Assembly (NCBI GenBank): GCA_005888335.1
Contig: VAWY01000052.1
Location: 1-21,773 of the forward strand
Length of the DNA stretch: 21,773 bases
Direction: 5' to 3'
Source of the DNA: Actinomycetota bacterium
GTDB lineage: Bacteria; Actinomycetota; Thermoleophilia; Solirubrobacterales; Solirubrobacteraceae
The notes beneath the pieces were generated by a model. It did not search any database. It was given only the letters and a program-made list of their open reading frames with translations, and was not told the origin of the DNA. A program made the translations under genes and the position numbers. Positions 21,178-21,773 of the stretch are shown piece by piece (the first letter of the stretch is position 1; every line of letters starts with the position of its first letter).

Positions 21178-21248
21178 CCGCGGGGTGAGAAGCGCGGGAG
21201 CTGAAGACCTTGCCGGTGTGGAGAGGCCGGCGCTGACCGGAGGACTCC
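21178..21248 (+). promoter_or_regulatory. Structured leader element C
   Basis: Hairpin 1: CCGCG / loop GGGTGAGAAG / CGCGG (21178-21197). Hairpin 2: GCCGGT / loop GTGGAGAG / GCCGGC (21212-21231). Closing helix GGAG (21197-21200) with CTCC (21245-21248) directly before ATG 21249. A GGAGG ribosome-binding site (21239-21243) lies between hairpin 2 and the closing strand. Confidence 0.75.
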
Positions 21249-21773
21249 ATGCCCTCATCAGTTCCTCGCGCGCGACTCCTCGCGGTGTTCGTCGCCGGCC
21301 TCGTCGCCGGCGCTGTCAACGCCGCAACGGCCTATGCAGGTGACGCGCAGTGCCGCGCCTCCGTCGCGCGTGTCCTGGTCCTGTCGCCCATCACCAGCAC
21401 CGTCGAGCCGGTTCGGGCCAATGATCAGCAGGCCCCGTGCACGCGGCAGAGCGCCGTCGCGGTGAGCTCGACGGCGGTCGGCCCGCTGGAGGCGCAGGAA
21501 GCGACCGCCGTGACGGACTTGACGGAGGGGCCGACGATCGGCTCGATGGCTCAGGCGTCTCGCGCGGCGGTGCGCCTGCCCGGCCTTGCCGTCGATGCAG
21601 AAGGGTTGAAGTCGGTCTCGCTCGGCCGGTGCTCTGACGGGACGACCGCGCTCGAGGGCTACTCGGACGTCAAGGCGCTGCGGATCAACGGGCAGGACAT
21701 CGCGGTGCCACCCGGTGGCGAGCCCCTGACGGTCAGCCTCGACCTGGTCGGCACCGTGCGCTTGAACGACGTC
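21249..21773 (+). CDS. Secreted choice-of-anchor-P-like protein (runs off the window)
   Basis: 175 codons are open to the last base. Residues 1-30 are a signal peptide (RARLLAVFVAGLVAGAVNAA, then TAYAGDAQC). The mature part is beta-rich: VAVSSTAVGPLEAQEATAVT, SMAQASRAAVRLPGLAVDAE, VSLGRCSDGTTALEGYSDVK, ALRINGQDIAVPPGGEPLTV, LDLVGTVRLNDV. This resembles choice-of-anchor P proteins, secreted actinobacterial proteins whose N-terminal domain precedes a sorting anchor; the assignment is from memory of the pattern. Cysteines may form disulphides. A GGAGG ribosome-binding site and leader element C precede it. It is divergent from the CAP gene. Confidence 0.75.
   Translation, partial: MPSSVPRARLLAVFVAGLVAGAVNAATAYAGDAQCRASVARVLVLSPITSTVEPVRANDQQAPCTRQSAVAVSSTAVGPLEAQEATAVTDLTEGPTIGSMAQASRAAVRLPGLAVDAEGLKSVSLGRCSDGTTALEGYSDVKALRINGQDIAVPPGGEPLTVSLDLVGTVRLNDV

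Noticed and set aside
14806..21248. Identification of the leader as a ydaO/c-di-AMP or GEMM/c-di-GMP riboswitch
   Set aside because: Those classes also control cell-wall or surface genes in some bacteria, but the elements here are about 70 nt, much shorter than ydaO, and lack the conserved internal sequences I would expect for either class.
1..21773. CRISPR arrays, tRNA or rRNA genes
   Set aside because: No regularly spaced direct repeats and no recognisable tRNA cloverleaf or rRNA sequence were seen by eye; the repeats found are dispersed hairpins on both strands.

Overview
The window is very GC-rich. Its gene content (DUF3618 and holin-like envelope proteins, PucR and LuxR regulators, an ECF sigma factor, CAP and YkuD secreted proteins) points to an actinobacterium, most likely Thermoleophilia/Solirubrobacterales (Conexibacter/Patulibacter/Solirubrobacter-like). 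This assignment is an inference from family content. No rRNA, tRNA, CRISPR array or intact transposase was seen.

Layout. 1-1.1 kb: tail of an upstream gene overlapping a triple-repeat DUF190 (PII-like) protein. 1.1-6.7 kb: a metabolic and regulatory patch with three SnoaL-like (NTF2-fold) genes, a DUF7002-type protein, a flavin amine oxidase, the wreck of an aldehyde dehydrogenase and a PucR regulator. 6.7-7.2 kb: decayed enoyl-ACP reductase (FabI/InhA-like) and SDR fragments. 7.3-8.0 kb: a holin-like/DUF3618 envelope pair. 8.2-10.0 kb: an ECF sigma factor translationally coupled to a membrane-tethered extracytoplasmic protein, followed by an alternative-hairpin 3' region. 10.1-11.6 kb: small hypothetical and membrane proteins and a truncated SnoaL relic. 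11.7-14.7 kb: a tightly overlapping operon (membrane GAF protein, RTX-type repeat protein with a frameshift, secreted subtilase). 14.7-21.8 kb: cell-surface and regulatory genes (L,D-transpeptidase, ArsR-like HTH, a GAF-HD-GYP-HDOD-LuxR fusion, PAS-LuxR, CAP-domain protein, choice-of-anchor-type secreted protein).

The main discovery candidate is a family of six compact 5' leader elements (67-71 nt each) confined to 14.8-21.25 kb on both strands. Each lies directly against the start codon of a secreted or cell-wall gene, a short ORF or a gene relic. Each has a hairpin with a near-invariant 10-nt loop GGGTGAGAAG, then a hairpin with a GGAGA-containing loop. In most copies a third helix pairs the bases just after hairpin 1 with the bases just before the start codon. 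All three helices show compensatory changes between copies, so this looks like a structured translational regulator (riboswitch or protein-binding leader). I do not recognise it as a known class. Shorter relatives (an exact 27-bp repeat, twice, and a divergent third copy) flank the HD-GYP/LuxR gene, and a 152-nt nested palindrome follows the PAS-LuxR gene.

Together the right half looks like an envelope-remodelling and signalling neighbourhood whose exported products may share one post-transcriptional signal through the repeated leader. The left half shows repeated gene decay: ALDH, FabI, SDR, SnoaL and a CAP paralogue.
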